Notes under the pieces: generated by a model | The model's input: only the letters and a program-made list of their open reading frames with translations | Databases searched by the model: none | What the model was told of the DNA's origin: nothing | NCBI GenBank assembly: GCA_028751875.1 | Contig: CM054154.1 | Coordinates: 55,063,085 to 55,127,084, forward strand | Length of the DNA: 64,000 nucleotides | Source of the DNA: Rapana venosa | Taxonomy: Eukaryota > Mollusca > Gastropoda > Neogastropoda > Muricidae | Direction of reading: 5' to 3' | Shown: positions 22,709-35,714 of the stretch, piece after piece | How the letters are laid out: the number at the start of each line of letters is the position of its first letter | Numbering within the stretch: the stretch's first letter is position 1 | Translations under genes and position numbers: made by a program

Positions 22709-22734
22709 CGTTGTGGTTGTTGTTTTTTGTGGGG

Positions 22735-23512
22735 TGCTGCCTATCTTCTGTGACGTTTCTGTTGTGCAGTTCCTATGCCGCTCATTTCAATCTCTCCACA
22801 ACAGCCATACCCATATTTGTTATGTTGCATCCTCAGGGTCGGAAGTCTACAAGGAGCCCATGAATGTCAGGCTGCCATGGGGCCACCAGGCAGAGGGCCC
22901 TGCCTTGCTGCTGGGTCACTTTGGTGGTGTTCAGTGGTGCATTTTCTGATCTAACATACATAGGACACCACCTACTAAGCTCCCTGCTGATGACGGGTAT
23001 TAGCTCAGTCAGGGAGCCAGACTGAATGAGTCACCCATTTGAGGTAGTGTCCACCACAATATCCTTCTAACGACCATCCCCCCTGAACCTCCAACCCCAA
23101 AGGCTTTAACACAAACTCACCACACATACATAAGTGTATGGAGAAACCAAAACTGAGGTCACCATGAGACCAGAGCAACTGGGGACACTGAATCAGAGAT
23201 AATTTTTTTTTTTTGTATGATGAGCAATGGCAGTTAGGATGAAGTAATGATGCTGCTGTGGAAGTGCTTGTGCTTTGAGACTACTTGAAAAGGCTATACT
23301 ATACGCTTACTATCATAATATATGCCGGCATCTACCAGGCCCGAGAGATACCAGCAGCACTCTCAAACTCGCATCCGTAAAGTGGATGAAGCTCAACTGT
23401 GTGGTCCCAGTCTTCCCACTGAGCCCACAGCACACTCAGTCTGGGTAGGAGCCGTCCGGGGTCCGAAAAATCCCTATGACTCAAGATGCTAACCACTGGG
23501 ACATGGCAGCTG
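22735..23512 (-). mobile_element. Composite tRNA-headed SINE, copy 3 (degraded)
   Basis: On the minus strand it runs from about 23512 (tRNA-like head with the B box region deleted) through the A-rich linker at 23201-23215 to the GGCAGC end at 22735. It matches the copies at 6657 and 18511 with more substitutions and small deletions, so it is the oldest of the four. Confidence 0.85.
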
Positions 23513-23916
23513 CCAAATCCATTGCATTGAATCAGTGCATGATTTATAGAGTGCATAAACATTCATATTCATTTTAACAAGCATTTAAAGTAAGCTGAAA
23601 TTTTCTGGAAAATGTTGATTGAAAAATATGTATATATGTCCTTTTGATATGATTCAGCTGTTCATAAAAAGAACTTGTGAACGTATTTAATTACAGCTAA
23701 CTGGTGATGTTTTCTGTGGAAAAATGTGAGGGGTGTGTTGTTTTGTTTGTTTGTTTTTATTTTTTACTTTGTATGGGTATAGTTTAATAACAACTGTGTT
23801 CAGTCATTAGATTGTGTGAGCTTGTACAGATATGTTGAATACAGGCAGGGGGTACCACCACAGTACACAGCACTATACTATCTTTTAGATATGTCATTAT
23901 CTATCTTTTTGGTCAG
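23513..23916 (+). other. Intron sequence before exon B
   Basis: Unique AT-rich sequence ending in the polypyrimidine acceptor CTATCTTTTTGGTCAG. No other feature. Confidence 0.4.
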
Positions 23917-24028
23917 CCTGAATATGCCAACTGTCCATTCACACCGAGCAAGCTGGAGTCACCACCCATGGGTAACCACAAGACCTACTTCGTGGACAAC
24001 CATAGGAGACAATCACCTCGGCATGAAG
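23917..24028 (+). CDS. Host gene exon B
   Basis: Acceptor CTATCTTTTTGGTCAG ends at 23916; donor GAAG|GTATCT at 24029. The exon is 112 bp, phase 0 to phase 1, and continues the frame of exon A: PEYANCPFTPSKLESPPMGN, then HKTYFVDNHRRQSPRHE. Proline, serine and basic residues dominate, as expected for a disordered receptor tail. Because exon D starts in phase 0, one more exon of length 3n+2 should lie between B and D, or B and D are not joined directly. Confidence 0.65.
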
Positions 24029-24189
24029 GTATCTTTTGTCTTTGCTTATCTATCTTTTTTAAAAAATAAAATGCCCTTTTTCAGTATTGAAAAATTGGAG
24101 GAAACAAGTAGGTGTTGGTGTTTTTGGTGATGTTTTGTTTTAATTTGGGAAAGAATTTAAAATGAGTTTGATATTTTTATTTCTTCTCT

Positions 24190-25060
<871 letters not shown>

Positions 25061-25202
25061 TGATTTGTTTGGGCATGGGGTCTTTTCAATTGAAACATTG
25101 TTTTTGGCTCCTCTGCTAGCGGTTTGGGGGAACCAATGATGACATTTTGCATTTGGGACCATTTCACCAACTTGTCAAAACACAACACCTGTAGGCATGC
25201 GT

Positions 25203-25482
25203 TTATAAAAATTTTGTCATCCGTTCCTACCAGCACACACAGGCCTACTGTTCTGAATTCAGAAAGGCGGAATGGGTTTTTAATGTGTACCCAAGATGTT
25301 CTATGTGCATTTACGGAATGAGCCTAGGTTTATAGTCTCATCCAAAGAACTTTTGGAGAAGTTAAGTCAGTTTTGCTGGTTAACTCCAGAATAAAATCCT
25401 TAAAACGGGTGTCTTCATGGTGGCTTGATCCTGGGCCATCAGATCGCATGCACAATGCTCTAATCACTAGGCTGTCCCACAC
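25203..25482 (-). mobile_element. tRNA-derived SINE with conserved central domain
   Basis: Minus-strand head ACAGCCTAGTGATTAGAGC (A box) and AGGATCAAGCC (decayed B box), core CTTTGGATGAGACTATAAAC, and end GGAACGGATGACAAAATTTT. It is the same family as 3333-3604. Confidence 0.75.
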
Positions 25483-25689
25483 CCATGAAACTGATAAAGC
25501 CAGCTAACATTGCATCGTTTCCTAATTTGTACCTATCATCTTTGCCATCTGTCCAGACCCATTCTGTGTGGCCATGCCATCCCACAAGAAAGGGGCATAC
25601 AAGAACAACAATGGTGATGTGATGTACAATAAACACACCAATCCTCGCAGCCAAACAAGATCAAAGGTCAAAAAAGGATTGTGGTGATC

Positions 25690-25972
25690 ATGGATATTTT
25701 TTGTGCTTTTCCTTTGCAAAAGTAGTGCTCTTCGTCTTTTCCTTCTCTCTTTATTTCTTCATTGCAATTCTTCTTCTTCTTCGTTCTTCGCAATTCTTCT
25801 TTGCAATGCTTCTTCTTCTTTTTCTTCTTCTCCTCCTCCTCCTCCTCCTCCTCTTTGTTTTTTCTTTTGTTCTTTCTTTTCTTATTTCTCTTTCTCCTTC
25901 TTCTTTGCAGTTTTTCTTCCTCTCAATTCTTCTTCTTTGCAATTCTTCTTCTTCATCTTCTTCCTATGTAGA
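25690..25972. repeat. Polypyrimidine TTC/TCC tract
   Basis: Nearly pure pyrimidine on the plus strand, with TTCTTC, (TCC)8 and a repeated GCAATTCTTCTTC block. Open frames on both strands come from this bias. Confidence 0.9.
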
Positions 25973-26662
25973 GTCCTAAACGGGAATTCGCTAGGTTGCC
26001 TCTCCAATTCCTAGCCCACCTGATTCAGCACCAGAAATGGAATCCTAGACTTATTCCTGTTGTCTTAAGTATCCCACAATAAAAGTGTTCTCCCGCTTTA
26101 TCCAGCTCCCAACTCAAGAGAATAATTATTCTCAAAACAAATCTAACATAATCAGTTAAATCACTACGTGTAATAACTAGTATTACATATGTTTCATTTA
26201 CTTGAGAACAGATGATGGTCTATCATATGAAACTGTAAATATTAACATAAACGTCATTCAGATCGTCCCCAATGACATTCCAATGTAATTGCACTTGTTT
26301 TAGAAATGCTAAGGCATTCCTCACAAAGATAAACAGTTTACATTCTTAGAAATAAAAACCATTACAAAAACAACATTAGGCCCAAATAACAAAGTGATAA
26401 GCTATAACTTGAATATTTTCAGCATTTTATTAGCTGAAAAATATTCAGCCAAAAGGTAAACCTAGTACAACAGAGAAAATGGCTAAGCTCAAATTTTCCA
26501 CATGCTTTCTTGTTTAGAGAAAACACTTTAAACTCACTACTAAGTTCACGTGTTTAAGAACTTCTTAAATGAAATTAGACATATATCTCCTAAACCTTTC
26601 AAAACTATTTTGAATTAAGCTTAAGTTATCTTAAAAAGATAAACTATAATATCTATATATAT
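25973..26662. other. No gene recognised
   Basis: AT-rich sequence without long frames, ending in a short TA tract next to the RTE element. The start (TCCTAAACGGGAATTCGCTA) does not match another part of the window. Confidence 0.4.
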
Positions 26663-27345
26663 ATAATGTCCCAGCTGAAATGGTGCAAGCAGGAGGTGAT
26701 CCATGTATAGACGTACTCCATCGAATCTGCAACAAGATCTGGCAGACTGGAGTATGGCCAAAAGCGTGGACACAATGCCTTATAATAACACTTCCTAAAA
26801 AAGGCAACCTCCAACAATGCCAGAACTACCGCACCATTAGTCTCATCAGTCACCCAAGCAAAGTGATGCTGAAGATCTTACTGAACAGGCTCAAACCACA
26901 GGCTGAAAGATTCATCGCAGAAGAACAAGCTGCTTTCAGACCTGGACGCAGTACAACAGAGCAGATCTTCAACATAAGACTCATAATGGAAAATATCTCC
27001 AGCATCAACAAGACCTCTACCATGTCTTTATCGATTTTAAGAAAACATTCGACAGAGTTTGGCACGATGTACTGTGGGCAACTATGAACCTCCAACCTGC
27101 CAACCTAATCAAAGACGTACAGAGCCTCTGTGAGAATGCACCAAGTGCAGTGTTTCACAACAACAGCATAGATGATTGGTTTCGGACGACGGTCGGTGTG
27201 CGCCAGGGCTGCCTGCTCTCCCCTACTCTCTTCAATCTATTTCTTGAGAGAATCATGGAAGAAGCACTAGAAGAACACGAAGGAACAGTGAATATTGGAG
27301 GGCGAACAAACACAAACTTGCGCTTCGCTGATGATATTGACGGAT

Positions 27346-27800
27346 ACATCATCATCATCATCAGTCCCGTGACCTTGGCGGTCGTGGAGGAGACACGAAA
27401 GACGTTGCCTTAGTAACCTCCTCCATCCATCTCGGTCCTCGGCTCTGCGCAGTAGTACTGAGTCATTCATCCTGGTCCATTCTCTGATGTTGTCCATCCA
27501 TGACTTGTTCTGTCTTCCCCTCTTTCTGCCACCTTCGAGTGTTCCCTGCAGTACTGTTTTTGGCAGAGTGTTGTGGCGGGTGACGTGGCCGAACCATGTC
27601 AGCTTTTTCTTCTTGACGATGGTGAGAAGGGGTTCCTGTGGACCTGCCAGTAGTGTTATTTGGCTCTTGACAAATTCATTGGTCTTTCGTTCTCTCCAGG
27701 ATATGCCCAGCAGTTTTCTATGGCATTTTGTTTCAAATGACTGGATTCGCTTTGCTGTTTCAGCAGTCAATGTCCAGGTTTCACTTCCGTACAGCAGGAT
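27346..27800 (-). pseudogene. RTE RT C-terminal domain
   Basis: From MTAETAKRIQSFETKCHRKL to DRQGHGTDDDDD the frame is open (27267-27770 region). It carries the RTE post-RT signature WFGHVTRHN, GGRKRGRQNKSWMDNI and EWTR. The run of Asp codons is the GAT repeat tail, not protein. Confidence 0.8.
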
Positions 27801-27997
27801 AGTCTGAATTAGGGCTTTGTAGAGCTTTAGTTTGACATTGACTTCTTCACAAGATTGTTGGCCTCTCGGTATTCTTTAGGGTTGGAAGACCTGGTTGGTT
27901 GCAGTGCTCTTCTTGTATCGCAGAGGTCCAAGATATCATTGGTAGTCCATGGCTGGTGTTTATTCCTCTGACGACCGAGTACCTCCTCTGCTGTTTC

Positions 27998-29068
27998 TCA
28001 GACTGCCTCATTAAAGTTGGTGAGGTCATTGATGTCATTGTCCAGGAGGGTTATTGCCGCAAAACGTCCGCCAAGCTTAGCTTGGAAGATCTCCTCGACA
28101 TCTGGATCTTTCAGTTTATCCACGTCAAATTTGATACGTGGGTTTGCAGGCTGTTTATTTTTCTTCAGCTTCATTTTGAATACCAGCAGCACAAGGTCGT
28201 GGTCGCTGCCTATGTCAGCTCCAGGGTAGGTTCTTGTTCTGGCTCTGTTGATGCTGGATTTGAAGCGCCGTGGTGTTAAGATGAAATCTATTTGGTTATG
28301 GATCTTGCCGTTTGGCGCATGCCAGGTTGTCCTCCTTGACTGCTTGTGGGGATAGAGGGTATTGGCAATGGTAAGTCTGTGGGTGCAGGCAAACTCCAGC
28401 AGACGTAGTCCCCTGTCGTTGATCTCTCCAGTTCCAAACTGACCAACTGTTCCGGCCCATTGGTTGTAAGAGTCGGGACCTACTTTGGCGTTAAAATCCC
28501 CTTGGATGATGATGATGTCCTTCTTGGGTATCTTCATAATTGTCTCTTCAAGTTCTTCGTAAAATTCTTCTACTTCTTCATCTGCATGGTCAGATGATGG
28601 TGCATAGATTTGTATGATGGTGATGTTCTTGGGCTTGGCCGACACTCAGATGCTGATAATCCTGCTGGAAGCCGGTGTACAGCTGATAATGCACCCCACT
28701 ACTTCCTTTCTGACAATAAATGCCAATCCATGTTGATGATGTTTCTCTTGACCACTGTACCAGATCTTGTTGCCTTCTTCAGTCAATGTCTCACAAAATC
28801 CTGTCCATCTCACTTCTCCTATTCCAATAATGTCCCATCAATAGCGGCTAAGCTCATACTCTAGTTCTTTGATTTTTCCGCACTGGTAGAGTGTACGGAC
28901 GTTCCATGTTCCAATGGTGATCTGTTCTCTAGGGAGCTTAAGTAATGTTTTAACTCCAGTAGCTGACTTGTCACTTCCACCCTGGTTTTGATCAATGGAA
29001 AGCGCGGCCGTTGGTAACCCGGGCCTCGACCGATCCGGTATCATATTGGCTTTGTATTTGTCTGTCAT
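27998..29068 (-). pseudogene. RTE endonuclease domain
   Basis: Two open pieces. 28838-29068 holds the N-terminus with GTWNVRTL, the usual start of the APE fold in RTE proteins. 27998-28645 (215 codons) holds ITIIQIYAPSSDHADEEV, KDIIIIQGDFNAKVG, NQIDFILTPRRF and GADIGSDHDLVLL, covering the GDFNAK and SDH active-site blocks. The catalytic Glu block between them is in a shifted frame. The linker after it (DPDVEEIFQAKLGGRFAAI) matches the copy at 45833-46858. Confidence 0.85.
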
Positions 29069-29312
29069 GTCTTTTCTGTGGGCTTAGGATATTCCTTGGT
29101 GGCGCCAATCTCCTCTCCAAGTCTCCATATGGTGTTTTTTTCTATTGGGGTTTCCTCCCCCACATGCGACAGGTTGTACTGGGTTACATGGATACCAGTA
29201 GCAGTAACAGAGAACTTATCTGATTAACGGATTAGCTGGCCACAAACAAGAACTAAAAGACTGAGTGAACCCCATTGAAGAAAAATCAACAAAACTTGGT
29301 ATGGAAGTTAGC

Positions 29313-29328
29313 GGGGGGGGGGGGGGGG
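29313..29328. repeat. Poly-G run (16)
   Basis: A homopolymer inside the host RTE. A similar G17 lies at 12900-12916 and a G47 at 52673-52719. Confidence 0.9.
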
Positions 29329-29673
29329 ACAAAAGTAATGACAAACAGCAACTTCACATCAGATATAAATCAAAGACCAGAAACTTGAAAATGTTAACAG
29401 ATTCAAATATTTGGTATCTATCATGACAGACGAGGGATCAAGATCAGAAATACTGCCCAGACCACACCCGCAATGACCAAGCTCTAACCCATCTGGAGCA
29501 ACAGAAAAATCGCCATCAGTTCAAAAATCAGACTGATGCGCTCTCTGGTCATGTCAATCTTCTTATATGCATGTGAATCATGGACCCTCACAGCGGACTT
29601 AGAGGAAGAATAAGAGCTGTAGAAATGAGGTGCTTCCGAAGACTCTTAGGCATCTCGTACAAAGACCACATGA

Positions 29674-29825
29674 CAATGACAATGACAATAACAAATTCTT
29701 TTATTTCGAGGATAATGAATAACCACTCATGTGCTTTTTCACATCCAGTCCCCGCCCGTAGGATACATCTTAATAATAACCCAATACTCATACTCTCACA
29801 CAGTAAAAACAAAGGGAAATAACCC
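29674..29825 (-). mobile_element. CR1-like LINE 3' tail inserted in the RTE
   Basis: Plus-strand GACAATGACAATGACAATAA, then TTTATTTCGAGGATAATGAA and ACATCCAGTCCCCGCCCG, is the reverse of the CR1-like 3' end at 31006. RTE coding sequence continues on both sides (ISYKDH / TNEEVKRRIR across frames). A short CACAT is present at both edges and may be the target duplication. Confidence 0.8.
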
Positions 29826-30230
29826 TTTCAAAAAACAAATCACATCACGAATGAAGAAGTCAAGAGACGCATCCGCAATGAAATCAGGCCCTATACTGAC
29901 CTTCAAACACTCGTCAGACAACCACAACTGAAGTGGTTTGGTCATGTCACACGCTCCTCTGGTCTTGCTAAAACAATCCTACGTGTGATACAAGGCACAG
30001 TGAGGGGAGGAAGAAGAAGAGGCAGGCAAAGAAAGAGATAGGAGGACAACATTCGAAAGTGGACAGACATGGAGCTGAGAGACACCCTGAGGGCGGCTGA
30101 GAGACGAGAGGACTGGAGAAAGGGGGTTGACAAAGCTTTGAAGGCGCCCCAAAGGATTCGGAATCTGAGGGATCGATGACGGTGACCTTAACACTATCCC
30201 TATGTTAAGGGAGAGAACCCCTTTTCCCCC

Positions 30231-31005
30231 CGGATACCTGCACTGTGTGCATTTGCACAAATGTTGCCTATGTAGCAGTTTTAGCACTTTCCTTTAAAAA
30301 ATTGTTGTCAAAACTCTTGTTATTTGGAAACTGGCAGTTTTGGGTAGGTATATTCAATATCTTGTGCCAAAAAATACTTTCAGGCCACAAAATATATGTC
30401 TGCATCAATTATGAAAGTTAACTTGACTCCCACCAAACACGCTTAAAATGACAACAAATGTTCTTGCAACATGTATCGTATTGAACAAACAGATTACTTC
30501 ATTCACACTAAACGTCTGGCGTGCCATTTCTGCAAAGTAAGGAACATAATTTGCTTGAAGGTAAAACCACTTGGCTATTCAGGAACTCAGTCGCCTGCTA
30601 TGCACACACACACGCGCGCGCGCGCGCAGGTATGCAGGCACCCACCAAGAATCGTGCAGTTTCACACAGTCTCTTTGTTTCCACATGTATGGGTTCTGTC
30701 TTTGGAAGCTGACTGTAGAGTGAAATCTGGTCCGCTCACTGACCACCTGCCAGGTCTTGATGGAAACAGCATGTACTATGTGTCTGGCTAGCTGGTGGCC
30801 TGGGAAAGTAAGTTTGGATTCTCTGTAGGAAGGAAAGCTGGAGATTTTTTGTAATGTGTTACCCTTAATATGGGTGTTGCATTCTGACCTTATGACGTGC
30901 AAACAGCTTCCATCACCCATTAACTCTTGAGCTGTAGAGAAACAAAAAGCATACATATCAATAAAAGAATGACCGGTATCAAGAGAAAGAGCAAACACAA
31001 GTGAC
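30231..31005. other. No gene recognised; short CA/CG tract
   Basis: Unique-looking sequence. A CACACGCGCGCG tract sits at 30604-30630. No splice-bounded open frame stands out. Confidence 0.4.
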
Positions 31006-31180
31006 AATGACAATGACAAAAAATTTTCCAGGATAATGAATAAGCACCCATGTGTTTTTTTACATCCAGTCCCCGCCCTTATGAATATATATGATAATAC
31101 AATTTTTTTTTAATCCCATACCAATACACTCACACAGTAAACGTGGGGAAAATCTACACAAAACCCCCCACAAAATCACC

Positions 31181-31185
<5 letters not shown>

Positions 31186-31276
<91 letters not shown>
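31186..31276. repeat. (AG)n inside the CR1-like 3' UTR
   Basis: About 45 AG units on the plus strand. The related 3' UTR at 9575-9842 has CTCTCTCTC at the equivalent place but far shorter, so the tract expanded after insertion. Confidence 0.95.
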
Positions 31277-31277
<1 letters not shown>

Positions 31278-31543
31278 AAAACAGAAAACACAGAAACAAC
31301 CAAAAATAGCATAGAAACCAAGAGCAGAATAAAAGCAGCAACAAAAAGAGGAGAGGGGACAACCTAATAATCTCCCCCTCCAAAGAAAACCCAAACCCAA
31401 ACAAAACAAAATAAAAACCTCCATAATATAAAGGAGAACAAACCATGTAAATACTATCATTTACTAACAGAAAGAAACTTCAACAAATTCATTGTACTTT
31501 TATGAGAAAGCAACAGCAATAGTAAACTACACAAAAACAAATA

Positions 31544-32755
31544 TTATATAGACAGACATAGGAGATTATACACAAGCAATTTGCATCCCCATGCACACAT
31601 ACACGTACACACACACACATGATGCATCAAGTGAATGAAAAAATGACTTTTGAAGATTGTTAATGATTGGTGTTGTCTAAATGAGTCAGGAAGGGAATTC
31701 CACAGCACAGGGTCTAAGTAAAGTAAGCTAGATTTGAACAAATCCATTCTTGGGATTGGGACACTCGGCTTTTCAGTATTTCTGGAGTGATTCATTGGGA
31801 ACTTGTCTTTTAAGGATGAGGGAAAAGTTCCTGTCATTATCTTAAACATCATGATGCCTTTGTTAAATCTTAGTCTTTGGTGTAGGGGAAGAATATTTAA
31901 CTGAGTATAATCCACTTCTAGTAGGGTAGTCTTCTTCAGAAGGACCAGTTTATGAGCACGTTTATACAGACTTAATAATGGTTTCATGGTGTTTGCACTA
32001 GCAGAATCCCACAAGGTTGAAGCGTTATCTATTGAAGATTGTATATAAGCTTGAAAGAATAGTTTTCTTGAATGGAAGTCAAGAAAATGTTTGATTTTAG
32101 TCAATTGGTATACTCTTTGAGTCATGTATTTGCACAGATGGGATATGTGATGGTACCAGCTGAGATTTTCATCAATTGTTACTCCTAGAACTTTGTGGTG
32201 AGAGGTTTTTTCGATTGCTTCCTTTTTAATATGGATTGGAGAAAGTTTATGAGATAGATTTTGTCGATTTTGTCTGGTAGTAATAAGCATGCATTTTGAT
32301 TTTGGGGGGTGTATAGACATGTGGTTTAGTTCAGTCCATTTGACAAGATAATAAGTGCTTTTTTGTAATGTTTTTGCAAGAGAGTTAATGTCGGTATGGC
32401 TTGTATGTATGGTTGTGTCATCAGCAAAAAGTTCGCATTTGGATTTGATATGGAGAGGAAGGTCATTTATGTATAATGAAAAGGAAATTGGTCCTAAGAT
32501 GGATCCCTGTGGTACTCCATAATGAAAGGGTTTTAGTGTGGATATGGATGTAGCTATTGAGACACACTGTTGCCTGTTTGTAAAATAAGAAGCAAGAAGT
32601 TCTAAAGTACTTGTAGAGAGATTATATATGTCTAGCTTTTTAATGAGAAGTCTGCTGTCAGTTGTATCAAATGCTTTTTTGAAATCTACAAATAATACTC
32701 CACAAATATTATAGTCATTAATGTTTGACAGCCAATTGTCTACAAGACTAGCCAA
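31544..32755 (-). CDS. CR1-like reverse transcriptase, C-terminal 400 residues, open
   Basis: About 403 codons without a stop. RT blocks in order: CGVLFVDFKKAFDTTD (first catalytic Asp), PFHYGVPQGSILGPISFSLY (PQG block), CELFADDTTIHTS (FADD, last two Asp), LVKWTELNHMSIHPPKSKCM, then HHKVLGVTIDENLSWYHHIS. The C-terminus continues with the usual QSSIDNASTLWDS, PLLSLYKRAHKLVL and LDPVLWNSLPDSFR. It lacks endonuclease and RT N-terminal blocks; the upstream RT piece (32748-32945) is one frame away. The terminal VCVCTCMC is repeat translation past the natural end. It is the best preserved RT palm in the window, but the element is not complete. Confidence 0.85.
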   Translation of the reverse strand: MASLVDNWLSNINDYNICGVLFVDFKKAFDTTDSRLLIKKLDIYNLSTSTLELLASYFTNRQQCVSIATSISTLKPFHYGVPQGSILGPISFSLYINDLPLHIKSKCELFADDTTIHTSHTDINSLAKTLQKSTYYLVKWTELNHMSIHPPKSKCMLITTRQNRQNLSHKLSPIHIKKEAIEKTSHHKVLGVTIDENLSWYHHISHLCKYMTQRVYQLTKIKHFLDFHSRKLFFQAYIQSSIDNASTLWDSASANTMKPLLSLYKRAHKLVLLKKTTLLEVDYTQLNILPLHQRLRFNKGIMMFKIMTGTFPSSLKDKFPMNHSRNTEKPSVPIPRMDLFKSSLLYLDPVLWNSLPDSFRQHQSLTIFKSHFFIHLMHHVCVCTCMCAWGCKLLVYNLLCLSI

Positions 32756-33043
32756 TGCCGTATGGCACGAGTGATTTTTGTCTAAATCCGGACTGATTTG
32801 GGTGAAGTAAATGGTTAATATGTATATGATGGACTAGGTGTTTATTCACATGTTTTTCCAAGGGTTTTGAAAGGTAAGATATAATGGAGATTGGCCTATA
32901 GTTTGAGGGATCGGAAGTGTCTCCAGACCTGTGGATTGGAATCACCTTAGCAGTTTAGAAGGCGTTGGGGAAATAGTTTTTTTTATCAAGACAAAGGTTA
33001 TATATATCACATAAAATAAACAAAAAGACAATAACAATAAATA

Positions 33044-33150
33044 TATCACGCTCCATAAGGGATTGTGGCTAAATCCCCACCCATGCCCTCTCTAACCATC
33101 CTCCCGACAACACCAAACACAGAACACCGAAGAAAAAGTTCCAGATGAAC
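33044..33150 (-). repeat. 3' LTR terminal fragment
   Basis: The plus strand reads TATCACGCTCCATAAGGGAT, then ACCCATGCCCTCTCTAACCA and AACACAGAACACCGAAGAAA. It matches 36729-36835 closely, with a few substitutions. Similarity stops at TTCCAGA near 33150, where protease sequence begins. Confidence 0.9.
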
Positions 33151-33151
33151 A

Positions 33152-33484
33152 CTTCGACTCTGCCAAGATGATCCGCACTGTAGCTCCCGTGAATGACTGG
33201 GGGAAGACCAACCGGTGGGCAACCACAATCATGTGAGCCCCAGTGTCTCGGAGACCCCTAACCACTTGACCATCAACCCTGGCTTCACAGCGAGGACTGT
33301 ATGGCTTGGAAGCACAGGGAACACACAGGGTTGGTGGGGATGCTGAAAACTGCTCCCTTGGACACTCCTGCCCGACTACTGCAGCCACTTTCTTGGGCTG
33401 CCTACAGTCCCTGGCAAAATGGCCATCCTTCCAGCACTTGAAACAACGGGGTGGCTGGCGGCCTTCCCCTTTACCCAACTTCAC
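33152..33484 (-). pseudogene. Gag nucleocapsid zinc knuckle and protease start
   Basis: The minus strand reads PPRCFKCWKDGHFARDC, a CCHC zinc knuckle (C-x2-C-x4-H-x4-C) that packages element RNA. About 60 residues later comes VVRGLRDTGAHMIVVAHRLV, with the DTGA catalytic loop of a retropepsin. The open frame ends just after the join to the 3' LTR fragment, so the protease is cut short and no RT follows. An upstream stop and the L2-like insertion separate it from the rest of gag. Confidence 0.85.
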
Positions 33485-33534
33485 CTCAGAATGATCCTGC
33501 TAACAAAACCCTTGCTAGATCCTGAATCTTGCCG

Positions 33535-35030
<1,496 letters not shown>

Positions 35031-35487
35031 CCCAGCTTTCCTGTCTAAATTCGTTGAACCTTTGAGTTCTGCCTCAGCAAAATGACCTGCCCTCTTTGCA
35101 TTTACGATTTGTGTTGCAATGCGGGCAACATCCTCAGCCCCTCGGGGTTCCTCCTTCTGGACCTCAGTGACCAGTTCAGGCGTCAGTGTCGAGAGAAGCT
35201 GCTCTTTAAGAAACAGGTCTGTAATGTCCTCCACCCTATTCTCGTCCCGGCCACTTGCTAGGCGTCCGCGAGAGAGGCATGTCTTCAGGCGAGACAGAAA
35301 CTGCTCAAATGTCTCCTCGACAGCCTTCCGCATGGACCGGATTTTTTTATGATAGGACTCCGCATCAAGGGGGAACACCCGCAAGAGAGTGGCATTCAGA
35401 GCGTCATACTTTTGCATATCTTCAGGAGGAAGACATAGGCAAGGGTCCCTAGCTCGACCCTGCAGCAGCGTGAGCAAATGCGCAGCC

Positions 35488-35555
35488 TAAGTAATAATAA
35501 ATAATAATAATGTATGGAATTTATATAGCGCTGAATCTTGTAAAGCAACAAATCA
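35488..35555 (-). mobile_element. Minimal L2-like 3' tail insertion with TSD
   Basis: About 68 bp, the reverse of the L2-like 3' terminus (TAATAATAATGTATGGAATT, TATATAGCGCTGAATCTTG). It is flanked by ATGCGCAGCC at 35478-35487 and 35556-35565, an exact 10-bp target duplication in gag. Confidence 0.9.
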
Positions 35556-35714
35556 ATGCGCAGCCCAGGTGTCTTGCTTCCACTTGTTCAGACCTGCTAT
35601 ACGCTCAAAATGCGTCAGAAATGCGTCTAGGTCATCCTTCCCGTCAAAAGGCTGAATGCTGAACTGCTGAGCACTGCAGACTGAGATCTCTTCTTGCTTC
35701 AGTTCTAGCTTCCT

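Larger units (their letters stand above)
27346..29222 (-). mobile_element. RTE LINE with intact ends but central deletion, nested in another RTE
   Basis: On the minus strand from 29222: a 5' region, then the ORF start region (ITIGTWNVRTLYQCGKIKEL), endonuclease, and a linker up to EYREANNLVKKSM. The sequence then joins straight to the RT C-terminus (VKLKLYKALIQTILLYGSET, TWTLTAETAKRIQSFETKC), LTWFGHVTRHNTLPKTVLQ, GGRKRGR and DRQGHGTDDDDD. The tail is ATC/GAT repeats at 27346-27361. Fingers, palm and catalytic FADD are lost. The target duplication is ATTGACGGAT (27336-27345) / ATTAACGGAT (29223-29232). Confidence 0.9.
26663..30230 (+). mobile_element. RTE-clade LINE, 5'-truncated, with two nested insertions
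   Basis: It starts in RT (PAEMVQAGGDPCIDVLHRIC, NKIWQTGVWPKAW), then LPKKGNLQQCQNYRTISL, EEQAAFRPGRSTTEQIFN and, after a frameshift, FRTTVGVRQGCLLSPTLFNL and LRFADDIDG. At 27346 a second RTE in opposite orientation begins; after it the host resumes at 29233 with LAGHKQEL. A CR1-like tail splits it again at 29674-29825. The end has HVTRSSGLAKTI, VRGGRRRGRQRKR and RIRNLRDR, then a short 3' UTR. It is a relative of the copy at 44617-46858. Inactive. Confidence 0.85.
31006..33043 (-). mobile_element. CR1-like LINE, 5'-truncated, 3' half well preserved
   Basis: On the minus strand it starts in RT (ILCDIYNLCLD, FPNAF, AKVIPIHRSGDTSDPSNYRP) and has one frameshift near 32750. A long open C-terminal part, a 3' UTR containing (AG)n at 31186-31276, and the tail ATTATCCTGGAAAATTTTTT, GTCATTGTCATTGTC follow. 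The 3' end family recurs at 3262, 9575, 29674 and 54478. The 5' truncation abuts the end of the LTR element at 33044. Confidence 0.85.
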
